From NCBI GenBank assembly GCA_013153105.1, contig JAADFC010000006.1, positions 1 through 18,131 on the forward strand: a DNA stretch of 18,131 bases. Direction: 5' to 3'. Source of the stretch: Thermoproteota archaeon (GTDB lineage: Archaea > Thermoproteota > Thermoprotei_A > Sulfolobales > Pyrodictiaceae). How positions within the stretch are numbered: the first letter of the stretch is position 1; each line of letters starts with the position of its first letter. Position numbers and translations under genes: made by a program. Below, one piece after another: positions 1 to 7,188 of the stretch. The notes beneath the pieces were generated by a model. It was not told where the DNA came from and searched no databases. It saw nothing but the letters and a program-made list of their open reading frames with translations.

Positions 1-764
1 CGGCCGCCCTCGAGGCGCGCGTAGCCGCCGAGGGGCGCGTGGCAGCCCCCGCCTGCGAGGGCTAGGAACGCCCTCTCCGCCCGTGCCTCGACCATGGTCT
101 CGGCGTGGGAGGCGGGCTCCAGAAGCGCCAGGATGTCCTGCCTGCTGCGGAGCGTGTAGACGCCGACTATCCCCTGCCCCGGCGCCGGGGGGACGACCTC
201 CGGCGGGATGCGCCAGTACTCCACCCTGACCCCGAGCCTCTGGAGGCCCGCCTCGGCGAGGACTATAGCGTCGTACATCCCCGCCTCAAGCTTACGGAGC
301 CTCGTGTCAACGTTACCCCTCAACGGTTTTATCACAAGGTCGCTCCTCGCAGCCCTGAGCATCGCAGCCCTCCTGGCGCTGCTGGTCCCCACCACCGCGC
401 CGCTGGGGAGGCTCCAGAGGTCCCCGCCGTCCATGCGCCTGGTTACCAGCACGTCGAACGGGCTAGCCCTCGGGGGGACGGCGGCGAGTACGAGGTCGGG
501 GTGGACCTCGCTCGGCACATCCTTGAGGCTGTGTACTGCCACGTCCGCCCTGCCCTCGAGCACAGCCATGTTAACCTCCTTCTCAAACACCCCCTTACCG
601 CCTATCATCTGGAACGGCTTATCCTGGTGTATATCCCCGCGCGTCCTAACAGTGACGAGCTCGTAGTCGAAAGGGCTAGGGGCGCGGGCGCGCAGGTACT
701 CCAGCGCCTCCCGCGCCTGCGCGAGGCTCAGCCTGCTCCCCCGTGTGGCCACGCGGAGCTTCAA
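1..764 (-). CDS. hemC: Porphobilinogen deaminase (hydroxymethylbilane synthase), 3' end outside window
   Basis: Polymerises four porphobilinogens into hydroxymethylbilane in the cytoplasmic tetrapyrrole pathway. I translated the reverse strand by eye. It opens RVATRGSRLSLAQ and continues with GDIHQDKP, GGKGVFEKE, AVHSLKDVP, GTSSARRAA, LRGNVDTRLRKLE and PPAPGQG, all family signatures. Near the left edge, GGGCHAPLGGYA holds Cys241, the expected attachment site of the dipyrromethane cofactor. About 254 residues are visible of a protein usually near 300, so only the last part of domain 3 is missing. The chosen start is TTG at 764-762. It overlaps the hemL stop codon in a TTGA arrangement, which implies translational coupling with hemL. 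No frameshift was seen. Identity is near certain; the TTG start is likely. Confidence 0.95.
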   Translation of the reverse strand, partial: MKLRVATRGSRLSLAQAREALEYLRARAPSPFDYELVTVRTRGDIHQDKPFQMIGGKGVFEKEVNMAVLEGRADVAVHSLKDVPSEVHPDLVLAAVPPRASPFDVLVTRRMDGGDLWSLPSGAVVGTSSARRAAMLRAARSDLVIKPLRGNVDTRLRKLEAGMYDAIVLAEAGLQRLGVRVEYWRIPPEVVPPAPGQGIVGVYTLRSRQDILALLEPASHAETMVEARAERAFLALAGGGCHAPLGGYARLEGG

Positions 765-2053
765 GACCCGGCCACCGCCGCGCGGAAGGCGTCCTCGAGC
801 ACCTGCAGAGTCTCCTCCACAACCTCGCGTGTGTGGGCGGCGCTGGTGAACACCGCCTCCAGCTGGCTCGGCGTCACGAAGACACCCCGCTTCAGCAGCT
901 CCTCGTGGAGCCTGGTGTAGAGCCTCTTGTCCGCCTTCGCGGCGTCCTCGGGGCTCCACACCTCCCGGACGCCGAGGAATATCTGGAACATGCTCTCCAC
1001 ACGATGCAGCACGTAGTCCAGCCCGAGCCTCGAAGCTATATCCTCATAGGCCTCCGCCAGCCGCCGCGCCGCCTCCGCCGCGACCCGGTAGGGCTCACCG
1101 GTCTCCAGCACCTCTATCGTCGCAAGCCCCGCCGCCATGGTCACCGGGTGAGCGTTGAACGTGCCAGCGTTGAACACCTTACCCGCAGGGGTCAGGTTCT
1201 CCATTATCTCCCTCGAAGCAGCGACCACCCCTATAGGGAAGCCCCCACCAACTATCTTGCCGAGCGTCGTTATATCCCCCCGGACCCCGAACCGCTCCTG
1301 CGCCCCGCCAAGGCCCAGGCGGAACCCCGTTATCACCTCATCCATCACCAGCAGCGCCCCGTACCGGTCGGCGAGCTCCCGGAGGCCGCGGAGGAACCCC
1401 TCCCTGGGCGGTATGACGCCGCTGTTGCCGGCGACGGGCTCCACTATTATAGCTGCGACCTCGTCGCCGTGCCTCCTCATTATCCTCTCGACGCTCTCCA
1501 GGTCGTTGTAGCGAGCTACGAGAGTGAGCCTCGCAACCTCCTCCGGCACCCCCGCGCTCGTCGGAACCCCGTACTCAGCCGCCGCGCTGCCCGCGCCCAC
1601 GAGCACAGCGTCGTGGGCGCCGTGGTAGCAGCCGGCGAACTTGACTATCAGCCTCCTCCCGGTCACGCCGCGGGCCAGGCGTATAGCCGTCATCGTGGCC
1701 TCGGTGCCCGTGTTCACGAAGCGGACCATGCCGCCGGGATGGTAGTAGCGGAGAATCTTCTCTGCAAGACGCAGCTCGAGCTCGCCCATGGCGCCGAAGA
1801 GCCAGCCCCTCTCCAGCTGCGCCCGGACGGCCTCCTCCACCCTGGGATGCCGGTGGCCCAGTATCAGGGGGCCATAGGCGAGGACGTAGTCCACCAGCCT
1901 GACGCCGTCCACCGTGTATATGTAGGCGCCCTCGCCTCGCTCGACGAAGAACGGGTAGGGCCTCACCAGCGCCCTAACCGGGCTATTCACACCGCCCGGG
2001 AACAGCTGCCTGGCACGCTCCCAGAGGCTTAGGCTGCGCTCGCCCTGCGCCAC
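761..2053 (-). CDS. hemL: Glutamate-1-semialdehyde 2,1-aminomutase
   Basis: PLP enzyme that isomerises glutamate-1-semialdehyde to 5-aminolevulinate, the last step of the C5 route to haem and other tetrapyrroles. The 430-residue length is normal for the family. Visible marks are FPGGVNSPVRA at residues 18-28, VNTGTEATMTAIRLAR at 113-127, the SAAAEYGVPTSAGVP loop at 156-170 that covers the active site, the PLP-ring aspartate in VMDEV (D238), and the Schiff-base lysine in TTLGKIVGGGFPIG (K266). The start is GTG at 2053-2051, preceded by a GGGGGAG stretch that can act as a ribosome binding site. The stop overlaps the hemC start, so the two form one transcription unit. The 86-base gap upstream may contain its own promoter, but I see only a weak CTTATC-type box. 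Confidence 0.96.
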   Translation of the reverse strand: MAQGERSLSLWERARQLFPGGVNSPVRALVRPYPFFVERGEGAYIYTVDGVRLVDYVLAYGPLILGHRHPRVEEAVRAQLERGWLFGAMGELELRLAEKILRYYHPGGMVRFVNTGTEATMTAIRLARGVTGRRLIVKFAGCYHGAHDAVLVGAGSAAAEYGVPTSAGVPEEVARLTLVARYNDLESVERIMRRHGDEVAAIIVEPVAGNSGVIPPREGFLRGLRELADRYGALLVMDEVITGFRLGLGGAQERFGVRGDITTLGKIVGGGFPIGVVAASREIMENLTPAGKVFNAGTFNAHPVTMAAGLATIEVLETGEPYRVAAEAARRLAEAYEDIASRLGLDYVLHRVESMFQIFLGVREVWSPEDAAKADKRLYTRLHEELLKRGVFVTPSQLEAVFTSAAHTREVVEETLQVLEDAFRAAVAGS

Positions 2054-2139
2054 CAGAAGCTCCCCCGGCTAGAAAGGGGGCGCCGAGGGGAGGGGGCGGG
2101 ATAAGATTGTTCACCCGGAATGACCGCAGGGTGGAGCGG

Positions 2140-2301
2140 CTACTTCTCCTTCTTCTTCTTGCCGCCGCCACCACCGCCCTTACCCTTGGGCTCTATGAAC
2201 TGCTTGAAGTACCAGCCGTGAGCCCTCTTGATATGCTCGAGCAGCGCCTTCCTGCGGTACATGCCGCGCCCGCAGACCGGGCAGGGCCGCGCACCCACCA
2301 T
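2140..2301 (-). CDS. Small single C2H2 zinc-finger protein
   Basis: Short gene read by hand, 53 residues from ATG at 2301-2299 to TAG at 2142-2140. Residues 7-28 form one finger: CPVC, twelve residues, then H23 and H28 (C-x2-C-x12-H-x4-H), which suits one zinc ion. The tail after the finger, YFKQFIEPKGKG, runs into six glycines and a lysine-rich end (KKKKEK). That layout suggests a flexible basic tail contacting nucleic acid. Tiny one-finger proteins of this type are common in Crenarchaeota and mostly uncharacterised. It lies 57 bases after the kinase-like gene on the same strand and 86 bases before hemL. Reading-frame integrity and the exact zinc ligands make the gene call fairly safe; DNA or RNA binding is inference. 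Confidence 0.8.
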   Translation of the reverse strand: MVGARPCPVCGRGMYRRKALLEHIKRAHGWYFKQFIEPKGKGGGGGGKKKKEK

Positions 2302-2358
2302 CCGAGCCCAGCACCCCCGACTCCTTGACGCCCCGCCGGAGGCGCTGCGGGGGAGGGT

Positions 2359-3843
2359 TTAACCGGTCTCCCCGCCGCCGGAGGCCTCGAGCGCCGCGCG
2401 GGCCAGGGCCCGCCTAGCCTTCTCGACGAGGTGGGGCAGCGCTAGGGTCATGAAGGGGGCCGCGTACTTGTACTTGGAGGCCTCCATCACCGCCTCGGGG
2501 CTACCCCCCGCCTCTATGTAGGCCCTCGCCAGCATGTAAGCCCTCTTGGCGACCTCGGCCACCGAGTAGGGTATAGTGTAGTAGACCGCTACAGCCACAT
2601 CCACCGCCCTCTCAGCCACGGACGCAGCCTCGCGGGCCTGCTCCAGGTCCACCAGGTAGAGACGCCCCCCGGACTCGATGACGTTTGTGGGGTTCGAGTC
2701 CCATAGCGCCACCCCGCCACGGTGGAGCCTGGCGAGCAGCGCGCCGTACTCGCGGTAGACGGGGTGGAGCGGGTTCTCGGCGACGAGGTCCGCGAGCGTC
2801 CTCCCCTCGATATAGGTGTAGGCCGCCCGGAGCCTGCGGGGGTCAACCAGAATCGGGTCCGGGACGTGGAAGCCGCGGGAGGCGAGGACCCGGTTATAGT
2901 GGTACTCCGCCTGCAGCCGCCGCGAGGGGGAGGTCCTGGGCCGGGGGTAGTAGGGCGCGGCCGCCGCGACTAGGACCCACTTGGCCGCCGTGAAGTCGCG
3001 GTAGTTCTTCACCACGGCCGGCGTTATCCCCGAGGCCTCCACCAGCTCCACAGACCTTATCGGGCTCCTGCGCCGGCGCAGGGCGCGCTCGACGCCTATA
3101 ATCCTGTAGAGCTGCTCCTCGAACCTCATCAGCCTGGTCGCCAGCCTGGCCGCGTCCAGCCTCACCAGGAGCAGCGGGTCCCTTGTGAGCGGGTGAGGTT
3201 TCACCGCGAGGCTCTCCATGAAAACCTCCACGGGCAGCAGCCCCGCCGGCGAGAAGCCCTGCAACTGCGCAGCCTCCCTCACCACGCTGCCGAGGCTGGG
3301 CGGCCCGGGGAGCTTCTCGGAGAGAGCCACGAGCCTCTCCAGGAGGGGGTCGAGCCTCTCGAAGAGATGCTCCGCGTAGATGCCCCGGGCGACGCCGCGG
3401 AGCCACCCGACCCCCTCCCGGCTCAGGGTCGAGAGGTAGGGCCGGCGCAGCCAGACGTGGACCCTCTGCAGCCTAGCCATCCTCGAGACCAGCGGCCAGA
3501 TATCGGCCACGAGAGCGTGGCCCGAGAGGAGGCCCAGCCTGCGCCGGAGCCTGGCAGCCTCCAGGCGCGCTACACGCGTAGCATAAAGCCTACGGGCCCG
3601 CCCTAGGATGCCCACAGCGTCCTCCTCCTCGGCGGGCCGGGCAAGCAGAAGCCCCGCCAAGGCCTCCCCGAAGGTGCTAGCCAACACATCCCTCAACAGG
3701 ACGGCCTCCGGCACACCCAGCCTTATCAAGCGGTCGCCCGTCTCGAAGCAGAAGCCCCTGGCTACAAGCAGCTCCAGCGACACACCCCCCGCAAGCTCCA
3801 CGCGGAGACGCGCAGCCGCATCCCCACAGCCGCCACCAGACAT
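2359..3843 (-). CDS. Divergent RIO/Bud32-like protein kinase with long helical N-terminal half
   Basis: Probable ATP-dependent kinase of the RIO/Bud32/aminoglycoside-kinase branch. With the ATG start at 3843 the protein has 494 residues. The N-terminal ~260 residues are Leu/Arg-rich, apparently helical, and match nothing I recognise. The C-terminal part carries a kinase core: VVKNYRD (candidate beta-3 lysine), LQAEYHYNRVLASRG (candidate helix-C glutamate), hinge YTYIEGRTLADLV, then ARLHRGG and a catalytic loop LWDSNPTNVI with Asp and Asn at the canonical D-x4-N spacing, and VDLEQA in place of DFG. So the catalytic residues appear present although the usual HGD is LWD. ATG 3843 was chosen for GGGGAT eight bases upstream; the frame stays open to a TTG at 3936. 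It lies 144 bases after the low-GC membrane-protein gene. Substrate unknown. Confidence 0.75.
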   Translation of the reverse strand: MSGGGCGDAAARLRVELAGGVSLELLVARGFCFETGDRLIRLGVPEAVLLRDVLASTFGEALAGLLLARPAEEEDAVGILGRARRLYATRVARLEAARLRRRLGLLSGHALVADIWPLVSRMARLQRVHVWLRRPYLSTLSREGVGWLRGVARGIYAEHLFERLDPLLERLVALSEKLPGPPSLGSVVREAAQLQGFSPAGLLPVEVFMESLAVKPHPLTRDPLLLVRLDAARLATRLMRFEEQLYRIIGVERALRRRRSPIRSVELVEASGITPAVVKNYRDFTAAKWVLVAAAAPYYPRPRTSPSRRLQAEYHYNRVLASRGFHVPDPILVDPRRLRAAYTYIEGRTLADLVAENPLHPVYREYGALLARLHRGGVALWDSNPTNVIESGGRLYLVDLEQAREAASVAERAVDVAVAVYYTIPYSVAEVAKRAYMLARAYIEAGGSPEAVMEASKYKYAAPFMTLALPHLVEKARRALARAALEASGGGETG

Positions 3844-3987
3844 GGAGGCAGCATCCCCGAGAATGAAGTCAGGCAAAGAGGGCGACAGTTGAAAACAGGC
3901 GCAGGAGAGGAGGCGCCCAAGGAAGGGCAGGGCCAAGAGGGGCTAGAAAATCAAGGGGTGGACAGTCAACGGTTTCCCCGCCGCGTT

Positions 3988-5337
3988 TCAGCCATTGAGC
4001 CGTAGCAGGCCCACACCGGGCCAGGCCCGCAGCCAGTACTGGTCCTCAACCGCGCAGCTCCTAGAGCCCAGCGCCTCCGTGAGCAGCAGGCTGCTCCTCA
4101 CAGAGAAGTAGAAGTCTGTTGGCGAGTGCCCCCACACGTAGAACGCCACGCCAGCTCCGCCATTATCCAGCAGTGGAGCCAGAAGAGGCATCGTCTGGCC
4201 CCACAGCATTTCCTGCATATAGATGCGGAGGCCGCCCAGGTCAGGCCTATTCTCGTGGTACCGCACCGTGTCCACCACTATGTCGTTGTCGGTCTCTAGC
4301 TGGATTCTACGCTCTTTCAGTATGGTACCAACCTTTTCCAGGGCGCGTAGCAGTATACTCCACGGACCATCAGCGCGTAGCATTGGTATACTCGCGAATA
4401 TGCTGGCCTCGCTGTTCAGGGGCTGGAGCAGTATCCTCTCTGGCGTGCCGAGCCATCCGTTGCCAGTGTACACGGGCAGCACAGTCGGCCAGACAAATAG
4501 GTATGTGTACCGGTATGCTTCAACGTTATGCTGGACCGCCACACGATACGCATACTTGATATGGGGCCGTAGCAGGTCGTCATAATGGGCCCATGCGAAC
4601 TCTGCTATGTAGCTAGCCCACCCAACGCGGAAGTATACTGGGCCTATCGGAGTATCGTCTACACACTCTATCTCCGGGGTGTTGACTACCCTACCGAGGT
4701 AATACCATGTCAATGAGGTCTCAACGAGAGGTATCATGGGGCCTTCGGCTGGGAGGAGCATAGACGGCCTCGGCTTAGGAGCGTTTGCCCATGCTTGCTG
4801 AAGTCTTATCGATAGTTCCCCCCGTATAGCATCTGCTAAACCACTGTAAAGCCTGTACCAAGGTATATACCGCTGACCTGCCGGAGTCAAGGTGACTCCT
4901 ACAGCCTTAGTATTCCTCGTTCTAGCCGCTAGTATCTCAAGTGTAAGGGGTATCCTGCTGAGGCAGCTATTCATTAGATCTATTGGATTGTCGCCTATGA
5001 AGAGCACTTGTACACCGTTCGCCGCCATCCCAGCTATTGTGTCACAATCCTCTAATGCCTGCGGACCGACTACCAACAGGTCAATGTTCTTGACGCCTGG
5101 CCGGAAGAGCGTAACGTTAACTCCTAGGCTTTTAAGACGTTCTACTGTAGCATCACTGACACCATAAACAGCTATATTGATTTCATCTACAGCCTGTTCT
5201 GATATGTTTAGTTCGCCTAGCTGTTCATAGGTGGAGATAACACGTGTTAGATTTGCATAGGCATTTATTGCCAGGAAGAGCACGATGAAAAACAGTATAG
5301 CTGTTAATATCATTCGCCTCATGGGGCCCAGCCTCAT
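3988..5337 (-). CDS. Unrecognised membrane-anchored extracytoplasmic protein, low-GC
   Basis: I do not recognise this 449-residue protein. Residues 9-26 (MILTAILFFIVLFLAINA) form one hydrophobic segment after a short basic head (MRLGPMRRM), so it is probably a signal anchor with the rest outside the cell. The body has four cysteines (98, 125, 225, about 428), enough for two disulfides, plus N-x-S/T sites at N44 and N74. Residues 53-116 alternate short hydrophobic strands and helices (INIAVYGV, IDLLVVGP, VQVLFIGD), like a Rossmann or class-I amidotransferase-like fold, but no catalytic triad is evident. The rest is Trp/Tyr-rich. Composition differs from its neighbours: 29 of 60 G+C at both 4501-4560 and 5101-5160. 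A duplicated 15-base unit at the 5' end gives two in-frame ATG starts, at 5337 and 5322. Possible transferred gene. Confidence 0.7.
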   Translation of the reverse strand: MRLGPMRRMILTAILFFIVLFLAINAYANLTRVISTYEQLGELNISEQAVDEINIAVYGVSDATVERLKSLGVNVTLFRPGVKNIDLLVVGPQALEDCDTIAGMAANGVQVLFIGDNPIDLMNSCLSRIPLTLEILAARTRNTKAVGVTLTPAGQRYIPWYRLYSGLADAIRGELSIRLQQAWANAPKPRPSMLLPAEGPMIPLVETSLTWYYLGRVVNTPEIECVDDTPIGPVYFRVGWASYIAEFAWAHYDDLLRPHIKYAYRVAVQHNVEAYRYTYLFVWPTVLPVYTGNGWLGTPERILLQPLNSEASIFASIPMLRADGPWSILLRALEKVGTILKERRIQLETDNDIVVDTVRYHENRPDLGGLRIYMQEMLWGQTMPLLAPLLDNGGAGVAFYVWGHSPTDFYFSVRSSLLLTEALGSRSCAVEDQYWLRAWPGVGLLRLNG

Positions 5338-5346
5338 GGGGCCCAG
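5317..5346. repeat. Perfect 15-bp tandem duplication at a start codon
   Basis: The unit CCTCATGGGGCCCAG occurs twice head to tail, at 5317-5331 and 5332-5346. On the minus strand each copy supplies an ATG in the same frame, at 5337 and 5322, for the membrane-anchored protein. The duplication therefore adds five residues (MRLGP) before the second Met. Each copy also contains the palindrome GGGCCC. Confidence 0.9.
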
Positions 5347-5375
5347 GCAGCAGGTAGACTAGCGTTGCGCGGCTG

Positions 5376-5387
5376 TACTAAAGTTGA
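5376..5387 (-). promoter_or_regulatory. Possible TATA element for the membrane-anchored protein
   Basis: On the minus strand the bases read AACTTTAGTACA, centred about 45 bases before the ATG at 5337. That is a plausible archaeal TATA position for a leader of about 20 bases. The match to a strong TTTATA box is poor, so this is tentative. Confidence 0.3.
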
Positions 5388-5389
5388 GT

Positions 5390-5500
5390 CCTGCCATGCT
5401 ATGGCAGGCTGCACGTCTGCAGCTGGATATTCAGCCCTCCACGGAGGGCTGGGAATCCTTACCTTCCCACTACCTCTACGGGCCCGCTGTGCGGGTAGAG
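5390..5500 (+). other. Cluster of four consecutive hairpins upstream of the deacetylase-family gene
   Basis: This gap holds four inverted repeats in a row. (1) CCTGCCAT 5390-5397 pairs with ATGGCAGG 5401-5408, loop GCT. (2) GCTGCA 5408-5413 pairs with TGCAGC 5418-5423. (3) CAGCCCTC 5432-5439 pairs with GAGGGCTG 5444-5451, loop CACG. (4) CTCTA 5474-5478 plus CCCGC 5483-5487 pair with GCGGG 5491-5495 plus TAGAG 5496-5500, with a four-base bulge and loop TGT. No known RNA family was recognised. It could be a structured leader of the downstream gene, a small RNA, or remains of an IS200/IS605-type element end (hairpin followed by TTAC at 5459-5462). The 5' part of the open frame across this region (5365-5514) does not look like protein. 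Confidence 0.6.
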
Positions 5501-5514
5501 CGGGGGTGGCCTGG

Positions 5515-6570
5515 GTGGGGGCGCTGCTGTATCGGGATGCTCTCTTCTACCTCCATGAGCCTCCTGAGGGTTACCATATGGAGGAGCCTTGGAGGCTTGT
5601 TGCAGCGTACGAGGCTCTGCGGGAGTGGGGGCTAGCCCAGTTGATGTATGAGACGCCGGCGCCGCCGTGGGAGCACGTGAGGAGGCGTCTCCTGGAGGTG
5701 CACGATGAGTCTTATGTTAGGCTCGTGGAGAAGTTGAGTATGAGGGGTGGGGGCTATCTGGACGCTGACACGTATGTGAACGCCTACACCTTCGCTGCCG
5801 GCCTGGCTGTGGCGGCCTCGGCTCTTGATGCTGCTGTGCGCGTCGCTTCGGGGGAGGCTGAGGCTGCGCTGGTGCTTGGGAGGCCGCCGGGCCACCATGC
5901 GGGCCGCTACGGGGCGGCTATGGGGGCTCCTACTCTGGGCTTCTGCATATTCAACGCCACGGCTCTCGCGGCTAAGACGCTTGCCGATCTCGGCTACCGG
6001 GTGTATGTGCTGGACTTCGACCTGCACCACGGGAATGGGACGCAGGAGATACTCTACAGGGACCCGCGCGTGGTGCACGTGGACCTCCACCAGGACCCCT
6101 CGACGATATACCCTGGCACCGGCTGGCCGTGGCAGACGGGGGAGGGCGAGGCTGAGGGTACAAAGCTCAACGTCGTCCTCGCCCCGGGGGCCGGCGACGA
6201 CGCTATAGTCGAGGCTGCCGAGGCTGCTGTCGAGATGGCCGTCGAGATGCACGGGAAGCCTGACGTTGTGCTCGTGGACGCGGGCTTCGACGCCTACCAG
6301 GGCGACGGCCTGGGCGCGCTCTACGCCTCCACCAACACCTACAGGGTGCTCGCGAGGCTCACAAGGCGCCTCTCCAGCAGGGTTGTGGTGGTCCTCGAGG
6401 GCGGCTACAGCAGCGGCCTCCGCCGCGCGCTGCCAGCCTACATGGCCGAGCTGCTGGGTGCGGGCGCGTGGCCCGCTGAGGAGGAGACGCGGAGCCGGGG
6501 GAGGGCGCTCGAGGAGACCCGGGAAAACCTGCGGCGCCTCTGCAGGGCCCTGGGCCATACGGGGTGCTAG
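5515..6570 (+). CDS. Histone-deacetylase-family zinc amidohydrolase (AcuC/HDAC-like)
   Basis: Zinc-dependent amidohydrolase of the HDAC/AcuC/acetylpolyamine amidohydrolase superfamily; it would remove acyl groups from lysine side chains or polyamines in the cytoplasm. The core is complete: GRPPGHHAGRYG with the catalytic His pair (127, 128), DFDLHHGNGTQEILY with zinc ligands D169 and H171, QDPSTIYPGTGW, GFDAYQGDGLG with the third ligand D259, and LEGGYSSG with the active-site tyrosine. The open frame continues upstream to 5365, but that part crosses hairpins and lacks homology. GTG at 5515 gives GALLYRDALFYLHEPPEGY, which is how family members begin, and GGGGGTGG sits just upstream. The 351-residue length is normal. 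Its stop overlaps that of the convergent CBS gene. Acetyl-lysine versus polyamine substrate cannot be told from sequence. Confidence 0.92.
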   Translation: MGALLYRDALFYLHEPPEGYHMEEPWRLVAAYEALREWGLAQLMYETPAPPWEHVRRRLLEVHDESYVRLVEKLSMRGGGYLDADTYVNAYTFAAGLAVAASALDAAVRVASGEAEAALVLGRPPGHHAGRYGAAMGAPTLGFCIFNATALAAKTLADLGYRVYVLDFDLHHGNGTQEILYRDPRVVHVDLHQDPSTIYPGTGWPWQTGEGEAEGTKLNVVLAPGAGDDAIVEAAEAAVEMAVEMHGKPDVVLVDAGFDAYQGDGLGALYASTNTYRVLARLTRRLSSRVVVVLEGGYSSGLRRALPAYMAELLGAGAWPAEEETRSRGRALEETRENLRRLCRALGHTGC

Positions 6571-7022
6571 CCCTCCTCCTCGAGGAGCAGCTCCTTGAAC
6601 GCGGTTATGCCAAGCAGCGTCAGCACGAAGTCCATGAGGTCCCTGGCGGATATCATCCCGACCGGCCGCCCCTCATCGTCCACGACGGGTATATGCCTAA
6701 CGTTGGCGTTGCGCATCTTCTTGATTACCTCGATAACCTCCGTGTCCGGCTTTACCGTTATCGGGTTTTCAGTCATAACCTCCCACGCCTGGGTCGCCTC
6801 GGGCTTCCAGCCCTCCGAACAAGCGTAGACAAGGTCATGCTCGGTCACGATACCCCGAAGCTTACCCTCCTCATCGACTATGAGCACGCTGCCGACGCGA
6901 TGCTTCCTCATAAGCCCCGCTATGTCCTTGAGACTAGTCTCAGGCTTCGCGGTTATCGGCGGAACCGTCATGATGTCCTCGGCGCGCAGCGGTATCTTAC
7001 GCCTTCGGAGCAGGAGTATCAC
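6567..7022 (-). CDS. Tandem CBS-domain protein
   Basis: Small cytoplasmic protein made of two CBS repeats (a Bateman module), which usually bind adenine nucleotides or other ligands. CBS1 is about residues 17-69 (IMTVPPITAKPETSLKDIAG ... GIVTEHDLVYA) and CBS2 about 82-135 (VMTENPITVKPDTEVIEVI ... GMISARDLMDFVL). Both keep the I-x-x-x-D-L ending seen in nucleotide-binding repeats. No catalytic or DNA-binding domain is fused. The open frame extends to 7100, but GGAGGTG lies nine bases before GTG at 7022-7020, and translation from there gives 151 residues starting just before CBS1. A weak TATA-like CTATTTCAT lies some 45 bases upstream. It follows EF-2 on the same strand and ends convergently with the deacetylase-like gene, their stop codons sharing CTAG. 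Partner unknown. Confidence 0.88.
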   Translation of the reverse strand: MILLLRRRKIPLRAEDIMTVPPITAKPETSLKDIAGLMRKHRVGSVLIVDEEGKLRGIVTEHDLVYACSEGWKPEATQAWEVMTENPITVKPDTEVIEVIKKMRNANVRHIPVVDDEGRPVGMISARDLMDFVLTLLGITAFKELLLEEEG

Positions 7023-7173
7023 GGCACAGGGCACCTCCAGGACTAGAAGGGGCAGACTCGCAGGATGAAATAGGCTACCGCGGCAGGCGAGCCCCGTCAA
7101 ACGGTGGAATAGGCTGAGCCTGGACCGCAGCTGCGAGGGGCCCGGGGACCAGGTGTCTGGAGAGCAGGAGGGG

Positions 7174-7188
7174 AGGGGAAAAGGCGCC
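7174..7188 (-). terminator. Probable T-rich transcription terminator after EF-2
   Basis: Directly after the EF-2 TAA, the minus strand reads GGCGCCTTTTCCCCTCCCC. A pyrimidine run with consecutive T residues right after a highly expressed gene fits archaeal intrinsic termination, which depends on T tracts more than on hairpins. The T tract is short, so the call is moderate. Confidence 0.4.

Noticed and set aside
105..920. Long open frame on the plus strand (271 codons) across the left end
   Set aside because: It is antisense to hemC and hemL, whose translations show full family motifs. The plus-strand translation is Pro/Arg/His-rich without recognisable domains; GC-rich DNA creates such shadows.
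743..2032. 429-codon plus-strand open frame
   Set aside because: Fully antisense to hemL and without protein-like motifs.
5390..5500. tRNA, RNase P RNA or SRP RNA in the hairpin cluster
   Set aside because: No T-loop GGTTCGAATCC-type sequence, cloverleaf spacing or conserved core of those RNAs could be found.
5390..5500. CRISPR array
   Set aside because: The hairpins differ from each other in sequence; there is no repeated unit with regular spacers.
5365..5514. N-terminal extension of the deacetylase-like open frame from ATG 5365
   Set aside because: The added 50 residues are Cys/Gly/Ala-rich, have no family counterpart and are coded by four hairpins; the family-like N-terminus begins at GTG 5515.
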